A stretch of 64,000 bases of DNA from an uncultured Gemmata sp. (GCA_937924775.1 CALDUT010000001.1:248001-312000); one strand, 5' to 3'; positions 45,417 through 54,703 are shown, counted from the first letter of the stretch. Notes: generated by a model from the letters alone, not told the origin. Numbers and translations: made by a program.

Positions 45417-46169
45417 TTACGGAGGCGGCGGGCTGAAGGTGTTGCCGGCCAGCTCCCGTTTCCAGAGGTCCTGGCCGTTCTTCCGGACGATGAGGATGAC
45501 TTTGGTCATCATCCCGGCCCCGGGGCGAAAACCGGGAATTTCCTCGTTGAGAACAAATTCGTAGTCCTGGATTTTGTCGCGGAAAGAGCCGGGACCGTAC
45601 TCGAAGTCCTCGTCTTTGGGCTTGGCCTTGGTAAGGGTTGTTTTCCCGGTTTTGAAGTCGATTTTCGTAACTCCGGATTCGTTTTTGCGGGCCGCGGCTT
45701 CGATCTCCGGGGAGGGGCGGGCACCGCCGGCGTAGAAGGCTCCAGCGTGCCAGTACACCAGCGTCCCGTCGCCGTCCGCTTTCGCCGCGATGCGGAATGT
45801 CCGCCCCCAGGTTTTCTGCGTGGACGCCCACTCCGGCAGAATGATCGGGTCCGACTTGCCGATGGTTTTGCCAGTGGCGGCATCCACCGCCAGGACGTGG
45901 AAAACATTGGCCTTCTTGTCGTCACCGGCCCATGTGAAGACGAACTTGTCGGTAACGCCAGCCAGTTTGTGGGCGTCTTTATTCGTCCAAAGGACTTTAC
46001 CGGTCGCCAGATCCAGGGCTTCGATGCCGCCGGCTTTCGCCGGTGCGTAAATCACCTTCACATCGGGGGAAACCATCGCCACCCCGACGGGCCAGCCCGG
46101 CTTGGGATCCGCAGCCAGCAGCGGACCAGCCATCACCCAGGCCGCGATAACGCTCAGTCGCCATCTCAT
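45417..46169 (-). CDS. Exported PQQ-type beta-propeller-like protein
   Basis: A 250-residue protein with a signal peptide (WRLSVIAAWVMAGPLLAAD). IEALDLATGKVLWTNKDAH and VLAVDAATGKTIGKSDPI are PQQ-enzyme-like repeats (xxDxxTGKxxW), followed by IDFKTGKTTLTKAK. Only three or four blades are evident, so it is shorter than a whole eight-bladed propeller and unlikely to be a dehydrogenase by itself. Function is unknown, probably periplasmic scaffolding or binding. The ATG at 46169 opens directly on the signal peptide. It ends at the intrinsic terminator. Confidence 0.75.
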   Translation of the reverse strand: MRWRLSVIAAWVMAGPLLAADPKPGWPVGVAMVSPDVKVIYAPAKAGGIEALDLATGKVLWTNKDAHKLAGVTDKFVFTWAGDDKKANVFHVLAVDAATGKTIGKSDPIILPEWASTQKTWGRTFRIAAKADGDGTLVYWHAGAFYAGGARPSPEIEAAARKNESGVTKIDFKTGKTTLTKAKPKDEDFEYGPGSFRDKIQDYEFVLNEEIPGFRPGAGMMTKVILIVRKNGQDLWKRELAGNTFSPPPP

Positions 46170-46360
46170 GATTGATCCTCCGCGTTCGAAATGCCGGGGA
46201 TAGTGTATGGCCCGCCGCGATCAGGAAAGACCGAGTTGTGTAACAAGCGAGGCCACAAAGCCGAATCGAGGATCACCAAACCAGCCCCCCAAATACAGTC
46301 CAAATACAGTCGGCTGGGGCGGTATGGTCGCTTTTCGCGGAAGCGGTACAGCAAACTCTT

Positions 46361-46549
46361 TTAGAGGTAGGTAGACAGCAAGTACAGCCCCAAACCGATA
46401 CCGGACAGAAACACGGCGATCCGCAGACCCCAACCGATCGCTTCGTGAACGATTTTGTCCCACCGGTCGTGCCGCGTGGCGGCATAGACGAAGCTGACCA
46501 CCACGAGCAAAACTGGTAAATCCCAGTAAATACTCATCGCCAACAGCAT
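46361..46549 (-). CDS. Small two-helix membrane protein, translationally coupled
   Basis: A 62-residue protein (starts MLLAMSIYWDLPVLLVVVSF) with two hydrophobic helices (about 8-24 and 41-60) around a charged loop, RHDRWDKIVHE. The ATG overlaps the stop of the upstream gene by one base (TGATG on the minus strand), so the two are coupled and probably form a membrane complex. No family is recognised. Confidence 0.7.
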   Translation of the reverse strand: MLLAMSIYWDLPVLLVVVSFVYAATRHDRWDKIVHEAIGWGLRIAVFLSGIGLGLYLLSTYL

Positions 46550-47244
46550 CAGGAACCTCCCGGAGCGGGGGATGAAGGCGGTAAAAGCGGTGGTAACGGG
46601 GCGGGCGACCCGGCCATCGGCGGGGTTTCGGGCGAATCCGCTGCACCCAAGGGCAGGAGGTTCTCGCCGGCTATGGTGTGGCTCGGTTCGGGGGAGGGGT
46701 GTACCGCCGGTGGGTCGCGGAACATCGGTCCGGCCAGGGCATCGTAGATCACCAGCAGGTTCAACACCCCGGCAATGACGGTGTAAACCCAGCCGAGGTC
46801 CCACCGCTTATTGCCGTTGCGTTGCAGTTCGTTCAGTTCCTTCTCCTCGGGCATGCGTTGGAATTTCCCAAAAATCGGCCCAGCATCCTGGGTTTTGTCG
46901 AAAACGGCATATTGGTAAACAGCGGGCCACGCCGCGACACCGATCCAAAACTGCCCCAAAAACTGCCAACGGTACGCGAGGGATTTGGCCGCCCCGCCCA
47001 AATTCTGACCGGCGATGGCCACATCGGGAAGGTCGGTGGCATCGGGCATCCAGACGTTTTTCCACTGCCCCATCCACATGCCGTAGAAAAACAGCAGATA
47101 CAGCCCGGTGAAAAACAGCAGCCCTTTGCCCACGCGGCCCTGATAAACCTGCCCCAAACCGGGAATCAGATAGCTGAGGAGAGCCGCGAGTGGGTCGAGC
47201 TTGACAGGGGGCAGCGGTGGATCGGAACTTGGCGTCGAAGCCAT
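46549..47244 (-). CDS. Planctomycete multi-pass membrane protein (TM2/DUF6677-like)
   Basis: A 231-residue protein. LSYLIPGLGQVYQGRVGKGL and LFFTGLYLLFFYGMWMGQ form a glycine-punctuated helix pair like that of TM2/DUF5683-type proteins; further hydrophobic segments lie at about 85-110 and 148-170. The C-terminal 60 residues are Pro-rich. Function is unknown. It is the first gene of a pair with the 62-residue membrane protein. I considered DUF6677 by pattern only. Confidence 0.7.
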   Translation of the reverse strand: MASTPSSDPPLPPVKLDPLAALLSYLIPGLGQVYQGRVGKGLLFFTGLYLLFFYGMWMGQWKNVWMPDATDLPDVAIAGQNLGGAAKSLAYRWQFLGQFWIGVAAWPAVYQYAVFDKTQDAGPIFGKFQRMPEEKELNELQRNGNKRWDLGWVYTVIAGVLNLLVIYDALAGPMFRDPPAVHPSPEPSHTIAGENLLPLGAADSPETPPMAGSPAPLPPLLPPSSPAPGGS

Positions 47245-47342
47245 CAGTCGCTCTCAACAAGCCGTTAGACAACACCCCCGACCACGCGCCGATTCGCTCG
47301 CGGTCGGGCGGTATTTCCAATTCCCAAATTATAGGATTTGGT

Positions 47343-48212
47343 TCACTCCGGCCAAGGGAGTTGCACGGGCAGAGTCAACCATCCGTTCACCTGGGCGATG
47401 TATGCGCCCGTGTACAGCAAGAGGGCGATCCCGGCCACACCGTAAAGCTGTTTGCAGAAGGGTGAACGTAGCACCCGGCCGGGGGGCCCCAACACGCCGC
47501 AGAACGCATCGAACAACACGGTGATGGCGATGAGCGGCCAAAAGATCACCGGGATCGGCGGTGTCGCTGGCGGCGGCGTGAGTGGCCGGGGCGGCTTGGA
47601 TACACTCGAAGTCTTTGTATTTTCAGAACTTACAGCCGATGGAGCAAAGGAGAGGGTGTCAGCAGCCACAGCCGGACGGGAATTGCCCGCGGCTGGTCGA
47701 GTCGGTGGAAGGGGAGGGGCCGAAGCTGCAGCGGACGTCGGGTTTGCAGTGACCGGCCATGATATTTCCGCGGCGGAGGTAGCGCTAGCTGCCAGTACTG
47801 AGGGGGGCGGAGCCGGTGGGTATGGCGCGGCCGTGTCGGCCGAGCTTGTGGGGGCCGCAGGAGTCGGCGAAGTCGCCGGCGCTGCCGGCTTATGACCTGG
47901 AGGATGAAGTGAAGACTGGGGCGGAGTGAGTGGCGGCAACGGCGGCGGGTCCTCGATTTTGATCGAACCCGATGACGGCGCTTCGGCCAACGTCAAATGC
48001 GGGGCGGGAGCACTGGCTGCAGCGGAAACCGCATCCACCCGCCAATTCGCGGAAACGCCCGGTGGCAGCGGCGGAGCGACCGCCGACGTCGCCAAGGGTG
48101 GCCCGGGCAGCTCCGCCGTTGTCAGCGGCAGCGATAACATCCGTTGCAGCAAAGCATCCAATTCGTCGAGTTGTTGCCGCGTCAGATCGTTGGGGCTGGG
48201 GGCGGTGGCCAT
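47343..48212 (-). CDS. Pro/Ala-rich protein with C-terminal membrane anchor
   Basis: A 289-residue protein. A short helical N-terminus (NDLTRQQLDELDALLQRML) is followed by ~170 residues of Pro/Ala/Ser linker. The last ~80 residues hold two hydrophobic segments (PVIFWPLIAITVLFDAFCGV and LYGVAGIALLLYTGAYIAQV). No known domain. I chose the ATG at 48212 because AAGGAA precedes it and similarity to coding composition starts there. It could tether something to the membrane through its N-terminal helix; that is inference. It lies 98 bp upstream of the previous membrane pair and may be in the same transcript. Confidence 0.7.
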   Translation of the reverse strand: MATAPSPNDLTRQQLDELDALLQRMLSLPLTTAELPGPPLATSAVAPPLPPGVSANWRVDAVSAAASAPAPHLTLAEAPSSGSIKIEDPPPLPPLTPPQSSLHPPGHKPAAPATSPTPAAPTSSADTAAPYPPAPPPSVLAASATSAAEISWPVTANPTSAAASAPPLPPTRPAAGNSRPAVAADTLSFAPSAVSSENTKTSSVSKPPRPLTPPPATPPIPVIFWPLIAITVLFDAFCGVLGPPGRVLRSPFCKQLYGVAGIALLLYTGAYIAQVNGWLTLPVQLPWPE

Positions 48213-48403
48213 AGTATTCCTTCCGTAGACAACGACCGACCCACAGTTTAGCTTGGACGAGGCCACGAAAAAAGTGCAAGTGTCCGCCGTGGGCTCTGCG
48301 GGGGCAAAAGTCAAGTTCCGCTTGCACAAGACAGCAAACTCGGCATATCATCGCGCCACGCGGGTGGACCCGCGGACAGGAATGGGACTGGGAAGGAACC
48401 CAC

Positions 48404-49594
48404 ATGGTCCGGCCGCACCCGCCAGACAACCCTGCCACGAACACTTCTTCGCATCCCGGCGTTGCAGTGGCGATCGAGAAACCCACGGCGGCCGAACCCA
48501 CGCCCCGCCGTTCCCGCAACACCACAGCTCACTCGAGTAACCCATCCCGTCGCGAATCCGGTAGTGTGCCCACACTGGCTGTTGTGATCGTCAACTTCTG
48601 CCAGTGGAATAATACCGCCCGGCTGGTGGAACAATTACGGCGATCCTCCGCCATTGCCGGGGAGACCGCGCACATTCAAATCATTGATAATGGTTCGCCA
48701 CTTCATCCCTGGGCCGCGACGTTGGCGAAACGACCGGGTGTTTCGATCCACCGGTTGGAGACGAATCACGGTTTTGCCGCGGCCGTGAATTATGCCAGCC
48801 GGTTCACCCGCGGTTCGTGGCTACTGCTGCTGAACCCGGACATCACCGTAGCCCCCGGGTTCCTCGATAGTGTCCAGAATCTGATCACGCAGGCAGAAGT
48901 TTCACCGCAAGTGGGCATTATTGGTTTGGGCTTGCGTCACCGCGATGGTTCACCACAACCGTCGACGGGCGTTTTCCCCACCCTCGGGGGAACGCTCACC
49001 GGCTTGTTCCGTCCCCGCGAGCGGCGCAAGTGCCAATCCTATCGCACTGCTCAGCGTCGGGAAGTCGATTGGGCCACGGGCGGCTGCCTGTTGATTCGCC
49101 GGGAATGCTTTGAGCAGTTGGCGGGGTTGGACGAAACATTTTTTCTCTATTACGAAGATGTCGACTTCTGCCACCGCGCCACCCAAGCCGGCTGGGAAGT
49201 GTGGTTCGACCCACGGTTGCATGTAACGCATCATTGGCCGCTGCATGCCCGCTCTGTTCCGGCACCGCTGCGGCTGATTACGCGGCATGCCCTACTCACT
49301 TACGCTGACCGCTACTGGCCCCGGTGGCAAGTCTATATCCTCGCCGGACTGATACGGATTGAAGCCGCTTGGCGACAACTGGTAACCGCGGTGTACGGCC
49401 AGAAACTCCCTGCGGAGATTTACCGCGAGCTGCGGCGACTGGTGAGGGATGTTATCGCGGGCCGCAAAACGGAGCAGGCCGTGCGGCTGCGTTTCGCCGC
49501 CGGTTTTCTTCCCCCCATCGCGGCCGAGCAAGACAACCGGGTCTACGAAGCCCCGGTCCCGCCAGCTCCTGGGACCTATGAGAACGGAGAGTAG
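48404..49594 (+). CDS. GT2 family glycosyltransferase (rhamnosyltransferase-like)
   Basis: A 396-residue protein. After a ~55-residue Ser/Pro-rich N-terminal extension, the GT-A domain starts at LAVVIVNFCQWNNTARLVEQL. IIDNGSPLHPW, LETNHGFAAAVNYASRF, LLLLNPDITVAPGFL (NPD is the DxD-type metal site) and FFLYYEDVDFCHRATQAGW are standard for RfbN/WsaF-like rhamnosyltransferases. It should transfer a sugar from a nucleotide donor during polysaccharide or glycan assembly on the cytoplasmic side of the membrane. AAGGAA precedes the ATG. A second GT2 gene follows after 5-11 bp. Confidence 0.9.
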   Translation: MVRPHPPDNPATNTSSHPGVAVAIEKPTAAEPTPRRSRNTTAHSSNPSRRESGSVPTLAVVIVNFCQWNNTARLVEQLRRSSAIAGETAHIQIIDNGSPLHPWAATLAKRPGVSIHRLETNHGFAAAVNYASRFTRGSWLLLLNPDITVAPGFLDSVQNLITQAEVSPQVGIIGLGLRHRDGSPQPSTGVFPTLGGTLTGLFRPRERRKCQSYRTAQRREVDWATGGCLLIRRECFEQLAGLDETFFLYYEDVDFCHRATQAGWEVWFDPRLHVTHHWPLHARSVPAPLRLITRHALLTYADRYWPRWQVYILAGLIRIEAAWRQLVTAVYGQKLPAEIYRELRRLVRDVIAGRKTEQAVRLRFAAGFLPPIAAEQDNRVYEAPVPPAPGTYENGE

Positions 49595-49605
49595 CTCTCT
49601 TGGAA

Positions 49606-50520
49606 ATGTCGGTAGTGATCCCCTCGCATGCGCGGGTGGACCTTCTGGAATCATGCCTGATAAGCGTGAAACGTTTCGCCCCACCCGGTACGGAAGTGAT
49701 TGTCGTAGACGATGGGTCGCGGAACGGATGTATTTCGCACAAGGCGGCGGCTATGGGCGGAGTAACGGTGGTCCGCCGCTCGCAGCCTGGCGGTTTTTGC
49801 ATCGCGGCCAACGCGGGCATCGCCGTGGCTTCGGCCCCGGTGGTGGAATTGCTCAACGACGATGCCGAAGTGACGCCGGGCTGGGCCGAAGCCGCTTTGG
49901 CGTGGTTCGCCGATCCCCGCATTGCCGCGGTCGCCCCCCTGGTGCTGCAAAACGACCCGGTCCGCCGCCAACACGGACTACCGCCGCGGATCGACAGTGC
50001 TGGCGACGACTACGATTTCGGGGGCTTTGCCCGCAAACGCGCTCACGGGTGGCTCTGGCCACTGTCGGATTTTCGGACAGCCCCTGCCCCCAGCGACTCG
50101 TCCGCTCTGGCCCCGTTGCAAACTCCGCAGTGGGTCTTCGGCGCTTCGGCGTGTGCCGCGTTCTACCGACGGGAAGCTCTGCTGGCTGCTGGTGGCTTCC
50201 CAGAACATTTTGGAGCATACTTCGAGGATGTGGATTTGTCGTTCCGCTTGCAGCGCCGCGGCGGGGCGATCGTTTATGAACCCCGTTCGGTCGTGTGGCA
50301 CCGGGTCTCCAGCAGTTATGGCCGAATCCCGTCGCGGCGAACTTTGGAACGGCAATCGTGTAACGAAGAACGGGTGTTCTGGCGAAACGTCCGCGGGCGC
50401 TTGCGCTGGAAGTACTTGCCCCGCCATGCCGTGGTTTTAGCCGGCAAAGCCTTGAAACGATTGGAAGAAGGAACCTTGGTCCCCTGGCTGATGGGCCGGG
50501 TCCGAGCCCTCGCGGGATGA
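49606..50520 (+). CDS. GT2 family glycosyltransferase
   Basis: A 304-residue GT-A fold enzyme: SVVIPSHARVDLLESCLISV, EVIVVDDGSRNG, GGFCIAANAGIAVASAP, VELLNDDAEVTPGW (NDD metal site) and AYFEDVDLSFRLQRRGG. It lies 11 bp after the previous glycosyltransferase, so the two form an operon and probably add successive sugars to the same glycan. The ATG at 49606 is preferred; a TTG at 49600 in the same frame is closer to GGAGAG (about 49586-49591) and may be used. The tail has a basic helix. No polymerase or flippase is nearby. Confidence 0.9.
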   Translation: MSVVIPSHARVDLLESCLISVKRFAPPGTEVIVVDDGSRNGCISHKAAAMGGVTVVRRSQPGGFCIAANAGIAVASAPVVELLNDDAEVTPGWAEAALAWFADPRIAAVAPLVLQNDPVRRQHGLPPRIDSAGDDYDFGGFARKRAHGWLWPLSDFRTAPAPSDSSALAPLQTPQWVFGASACAAFYRREALLAAGGFPEHFGAYFEDVDLSFRLQRRGGAIVYEPRSVVWHRVSSSYGRIPSRRTLERQSCNEERVFWRNVRGRLRWKYLPRHAVVLAGKALKRLEEGTLVPWLMGRVRALAG

Positions 50521-50532
50521 CGTCGGATCGCC

Positions 50533-51546
50533 TCAGGGACGCAGCGACGGGGTATCCAGAGGGTGATCCGCCGCAGCAGCGTCCTGCCGGGGCGGTGGTT
50601 GCACCGCGGCCGTGGAGCGGGGGTTCCCAGGGATCTCGATTTTTGTGAGAATATTATGAGAAACGGGAGGCTTCGGTTGCATCAACAGCCACGCCGTCGG
50701 CGCCACCACCAAACCAGTCCCCAGAAGGGCTAGCCCATTCACCGAGTGGCCGAAAATCACGATACTCATCAGTAAAACGAAGACTATCTGCATCAGCCCG
50801 ACAACGGATACCTTCGCCGGCGCGCCGCGGCCAAACGCGAGGGTCAAGAAAACCTGTCCAATCGTCGCGGAAATGCCAATCCCCACGAGCATGAGCGCAA
50901 CCCGATAATCCATAAGACTTTGTAGCGAGCAGACATGGGGTGTCAGCCAATAAGTCGCAACACAGAACACGGTGGCCACCACGGAGAAATGAACCACCAC
51001 GGCCCGGGGGTCGATGTCGTGTAGGCAATGCAAGCCCAGCATGGCGATCGCGGTGAAGGCGGCCGCCGCCAAGGCCGCGACGACGCCCCAATTCCCCGAT
51101 TCCAAGTGCGGCTGTTCAACCAGAGCGACACCGATCACACCGGTGAGAATGGCCAACAGGGTCTTCCCGTTCGGTAAACGGCCGTACAAAGGCCACGACA
51201 GCACCGCAACCCACAGTGGAAAGGTATTGCTGAGCGTCACCACGTCGCTGGATCGCAAATTCCCAAAAGCATAAAACGTACAAATCATGCTACAGCTACC
51301 AGCGATGCTGCGCACCCATAACCGCGCCGGTTGCCACCACACCAAACGCACGCCCGCGTACTTGGCCAGCAGGGCCGCGAAAAGGGCCACCAAGCCCGCG
51401 CGGAATACGGCCACCGTTTGCCAATCGCATAACGGGGGCGATTCACCACTCGCATGGGTGAGGGCTTCGGCCAATATGGCCATCACGGCAAAAGAAAACG
51501 AACCACACAACATCCAAAGGTACGGCCGTGCGTCAGTCGGAGACAT
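50533..51546 (-). CDS. EamA/DMT-superfamily membrane transporter
   Basis: A 337-residue protein with about ten transmembrane helices in two homologous halves of five, as in EamA (DUF6) transporters. LRSSDVVTLSNTFPLWVAVL in the first half and GRGAPAKVSVVGLMQIVFVLL in the second are typical repeat positions. It exports or imports metabolites such as amino acids or nucleotides; the substrate is unknown. The C-terminal ~45 residues are a hydrophilic tail. It is convergent with the glycosyltransferases (12 bp between stops). Confidence 0.88.
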   Translation of the reverse strand: MSPTDARPYLWMLCGSFSFAVMAILAEALTHASGESPPLCDWQTVAVFRAGLVALFAALLAKYAGVRLVWWQPARLWVRSIAGSCSMICTFYAFGNLRSSDVVTLSNTFPLWVAVLSWPLYGRLPNGKTLLAILTGVIGVALVEQPHLESGNWGVVAALAAAAFTAIAMLGLHCLHDIDPRAVVVHFSVVATVFCVATYWLTPHVCSLQSLMDYRVALMLVGIGISATIGQVFLTLAFGRGAPAKVSVVGLMQIVFVLLMSIVIFGHSVNGLALLGTGLVVAPTAWLLMQPKPPVSHNILTKIEIPGNPRSTAAVQPPPRQDAAAADHPLDTPSLRP

Positions 51547-51641
51547 ACAGGAAACCTTACACAGTCACGGCTACCGTGGGTAGGCGACTTCGACCCCACG
51601 GCGATACAATCCACCGACAGACCACTTCGGGAGATAGCGGG

Positions 51642-51986
51642 ATGTATCCATCCGGGCGATGGGACGGCTTCTGGGTTCAGGACGGCTGGGGTCGGCAGGC
51701 CATGACCCCCTTCACCCTCGAATTTGCCGCTGGCCGCGTCACCGGCGAAGGACGCGACATCGTCGGCCGGTTCACATTTCACGGAGAATACAACCAGGCC
51801 ACGGGGGAAGTGCGGCTGATCAAGCAGTACTTCGGACGACACCGCGTGCTTTATGTTGGCCAGCCCGACGGAGAAGGCAGTATCATCGGCCACTGGTCGA
51901 TCGGCGAACTCCAAACCGGGCCTTTCTTACTTCGCCCGTGCTGGCCCAAACCCACCGGAACCGAGCCGATCCACGACATCGGCTGA
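51642..51986 (+). CDS. Conserved-looking small beta-rich protein, unknown function
   Basis: A 114-residue protein. It alternates short beta strands: GFWVQDGWGRQAMTPFTLEF, GEGRDIVGRFTFHGEYN, GEVRLIKQYFGRHRVLYVG and GSIIGHWSIGE. The pattern looks like a small barrel of lipocalin or avidin type, but I cannot name the family. No signal peptide. I chose the ATG at 51642 because GGGAG lies at 51629-51633; the longer frame upstream lacks similarity. The next gene starts 9 bp after its stop, so they are cotranscribed. Confidence 0.7.
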   Translation: MYPSGRWDGFWVQDGWGRQAMTPFTLEFAAGRVTGEGRDIVGRFTFHGEYNQATGEVRLIKQYFGRHRVLYVGQPDGEGSIIGHWSIGELQTGPFLLRPCWPKPTGTEPIHDIG

Positions 51987-51994
51987 CACTCACG

Positions 51995-53854
51995 ATGATC
52001 GCATCCAACGATCCGAGCGCATTGTTGGCGAAGTGGGTCATTCAACTGCGTTCCGCCGCTACGGACCAGCGGCCCGCGGTGGTCGAGCGATTGCTCCCGC
52101 TCTTAGCGCTAGAAACCATCCCCTACCCAGTGCGATTGGCGGCGGCCGCCCGGGCCGTGGAATCTCTCCCAGATTCGATCGACGCCATTCGTGACGTGGT
52201 CGCCATCTTCATCGACAATTTACCACCTCCTCAGAAACTTCAGCGCTTGCGCGACCTTCAGAATCATGTTGTGACCAGCGACGCGCTCGATGCTCTGGTA
52301 GAACGGGAGGCGACGGCGTGGGCGTGGAGCTGCCCCCGCTGCGGGGTGGCCTTGCCGCATGCCGACATGGTGAAGCATCTGTGGCACGACCACCGCTTGT
52401 GGTTGGTGGATGGGAAAACCCGCACGCTGGCCCGCGTCGCGCAGACGCTCTGTGACGAATACGCGCGCCACAACGACCCAGAGTACTTCGAAGCCGTCGC
52501 GGCGTTAAGCGAACGGGTTCTGGGGGAGTGGGCCGCCACAACCGCCACTGCCGACGAAACCCATTCCCTGCTCGCCGCGGCCCGTGAACGCGGTGTGGCT
52601 CTGTGCCCCACCTGCCTGGCCGATGTACCCCCTGCGGTACCGCCACTGCCGCCCCCCTTTGCCTTAGCTCACGGTCGGCTCGCGGGAGATGGACACGCAG
52701 TGAGTGTTCAGCCGGCGGTTCCTCCCCGACTGACCGCGACGCTGGTGGCCGCCGCAATGTTGATTCTCATTGGCGGATTTCTTCATTTGGGCCTTGGGAT
52801 CGTTTTGGCACTGGGGGCTTATGGGTTCACTTACTTTTTCTGTTCGCCTGGTCAATCTCCCGACGATGCCGCCATCACCCGTGCATGGAAGACGCTTGCC
52901 CCGCGATGGGTGGAGCGCCGCCGGGCTGCCCGCTGGCTGACGCGGTTGTGCCTGACGAGTTTAGGTCGCGGCGACCCCATGGAACGAGCCCATATTCTCC
53001 CCATACTCATAGAACGGGCCCGGTCGCAACCGGAGGAATTGCCACTTTGGGCCGCGGCACAAACGTTGCAAATCGCCGACAGCACCCACTACGGCCGCGA
53101 CGGCCCCAAAGGCTTGGCCCAGCTCGTCGCCCGGGCCCTCCGGGGTGATCGCCCCCCGGCATTCGCCGAATATGTCCTGGCGGCGTATCTGAGCCAGCCG
53201 CACCCAGCGGCCGAATGGGAACGGTTACGCATTCTGATTCTCGCCGCAGCCTTCACGGCTGGCCTAACCCCCCGCGATGTCTGCGAATTCGCGTCGGCAG
53301 CACCCCACCTGGCCCAAGTGTTCGCATGGCCCCCCCATCACCTCGCGATGCTGTACGGAATTTGGACACACCAAACGACCCGGCCCTGGCGGCGAATCGA
53401 CGAAGCTCAAACCGTGTTCGAAATGGCCGAACGATCTCCCAGCCGGATCGGCCGTCTTTTGCTGGAGGAACCAGGGCTTTTGCTGGTTTGTAGTACCCCG
53501 CCAGGGCTTGAAGAAACGCTCGGCCCGGTGCTGGTCACGCTGGGCGGCGTCCGCATCGGCCAGGAAACACTCTTGGAACCCAGTTCCGATGTACGGATTG
53601 TGAACAATGGTGGGGAATTGATCTTCGGCGCCAACCGTTACCGTCTGAGCCGGCCGCTCCTAGGGGAGTTTGCGAACGTGATCAAGGGGTGGATCCGGTT
53701 CCGATCCATGGTGTTGAGCGAATATCCCAGTATGTATTGGAACGACGAAGTCCGCTGGGCGTCGCAGTTACTGGCACCGTTTGTCGCGGCGTGCGGGCAA
53801 TGCGGAACCCGTTGCCGGCCAGTCGTCGGTACTATTGCCCGCCGGATCGATTGA
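51995..53854 (+). CDS. Unrecognised 619-residue protein with C2H2-like finger and membrane helices
   Basis: A protein of unknown family. An alpha-helical N-terminal region ends in a zinc-finger-like motif CPRCGVALPHADMVKHLWHDH (about 112-132), with the C-x2-C...H-x4-H spacing of a C2H2 finger. A second cysteine pair CPTC (about 207-210) follows. Two hydrophobic helices are at about 252-290 (TATLVAAAMLILIGGFLHLG). The C-terminal half is helical and soluble, with a pair of cysteines near the end (CGQCGTRC). The ATG at 51995 is the first after the preceding stop. The frame is uninterrupted and codon use is normal. Confidence 0.72.
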   Translation: MIASNDPSALLAKWVIQLRSAATDQRPAVVERLLPLLALETIPYPVRLAAAARAVESLPDSIDAIRDVVAIFIDNLPPPQKLQRLRDLQNHVVTSDALDALVEREATAWAWSCPRCGVALPHADMVKHLWHDHRLWLVDGKTRTLARVAQTLCDEYARHNDPEYFEAVAALSERVLGEWAATTATADETHSLLAAARERGVALCPTCLADVPPAVPPLPPPFALAHGRLAGDGHAVSVQPAVPPRLTATLVAAAMLILIGGFLHLGLGIVLALGAYGFTYFFCSPGQSPDDAAITRAWKTLAPRWVERRRAARWLTRLCLTSLGRGDPMERAHILPILIERARSQPEELPLWAAAQTLQIADSTHYGRDGPKGLAQLVARALRGDRPPAFAEYVLAAYLSQPHPAAEWERLRILILAAAFTAGLTPRDVCEFASAAPHLAQVFAWPPHHLAMLYGIWTHQTTRPWRRIDEAQTVFEMAERSPSRIGRLLLEEPGLLLVCSTPPGLEETLGPVLVTLGGVRIGQETLLEPSSDVRIVNNGGELIFGANRYRLSRPLLGEFANVIKGWIRFRSMVLSEYPSMYWNDEVRWASQLLAPFVAACGQCGTRCRPVVGTIARRID

Positions 53855-53941
53855 GGTTTTTGGTAAAACCCTTCTCCCAAAAGGGTGAATAACACCGGTG
53901 GAACGGTTGGCCCACGACCGGGAGAAATTGGGGGATCGGCA

Positions 53942-54703
53942 TTATTCTGGGTCGTCGGGTAGCCGTTTGGGGAGTTTCACGGTGAAAGTCGAACCTTTAC
54001 CAACGATGCTCTCCACGCGAATGCGCCCGTGATGCTGTTCGATGATCTGCCGGCAGACGCTCAAACCCAAACCGGTCCCCCCCCGGCCGTACTCATCGGG
54101 CTGTTTGGTGGTGAAGAAGGGTTCAAAAATCACGCGGAGTTGCTCGGGGGGAATCCCCACGCCCGTATCGGAAACTTTGATTTCTACCGTATCTGCTTCC
54201 GCATTCTCACGCACTTCAATGCGTAACCGGCCGCCGTTGGGCATCGCTTGCCGGGCGTTGATGATGAGATTGATGAGAATTTGCTCGATTTGCCCCGGCA
54301 ATACCCACGCGACAGGTCGGTCATGGAACTTCGTTTCCACGGCCACGCGGTGTTTGGCGAGGTCTTTTTCCGTCAGAATCAGCACTTCCTCCACCAGTCG
54401 GGCGATGTCGGTGCGTTGCCGGTGGGTGCCACTTTTCCGGGCATACCCGAGCATGCCCGCCGCGATGGCCGCGGCCCGCTGCCCGGCTTTGATGATCCGC
54501 TCAAAGGCTTGCTGTTTCTCCTGAACATCGGGATTCCGACTGCCGAGTTTCGCCGAATTAATAATGGTCGTGAGAATGTTATTAAATTCGTGGGCGATGC
54601 TGGAGGCCAGTTCCCCCACACTACTGAGCCGCTGGGCTTGCAACAGCTGCTGCCGCAGTGTTTCGGCTTCATTGGTGGGAGCGAGAAGCTCTTCGCTGGT
54701 CAT
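53942..54703 (-). CDS. Soluble histidine kinase (HisKA/HATPase_c)
   Basis: A 253-residue kinase with no membrane segment and no obvious input domain. The H-box ELASSIAHEFNNILTTIIN is of the NtrB-like HPK4 type; LINLIINARQAMPNGG is the N box and VSDTGVGIP, FFTTKQPDEYGRGGTGLGLS the D/F/G boxes. Such kinases are often fed by a separate sensor or attach to a complex. A short coiled-coil (EAETLRQQLLQAQRLS) precedes the H-box. I chose the ATG at 54703 because GGAGG lies 7 bp before it; the frame extends to 54727. No response regulator is adjacent. Confidence 0.9.
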   Translation of the reverse strand: MTSEELLAPTNEAETLRQQLLQAQRLSSVGELASSIAHEFNNILTTIINSAKLGSRNPDVQEKQQAFERIIKAGQRAAAIAAGMLGYARKSGTHRQRTDIARLVEEVLILTEKDLAKHRVAVETKFHDRPVAWVLPGQIEQILINLIINARQAMPNGGRLRIEVRENAEADTVEIKVSDTGVGIPPEQLRVIFEPFFTTKQPDEYGRGGTGLGLSVCRQIIEQHHGRIRVESIVGKGSTFTVKLPKRLPDDPE

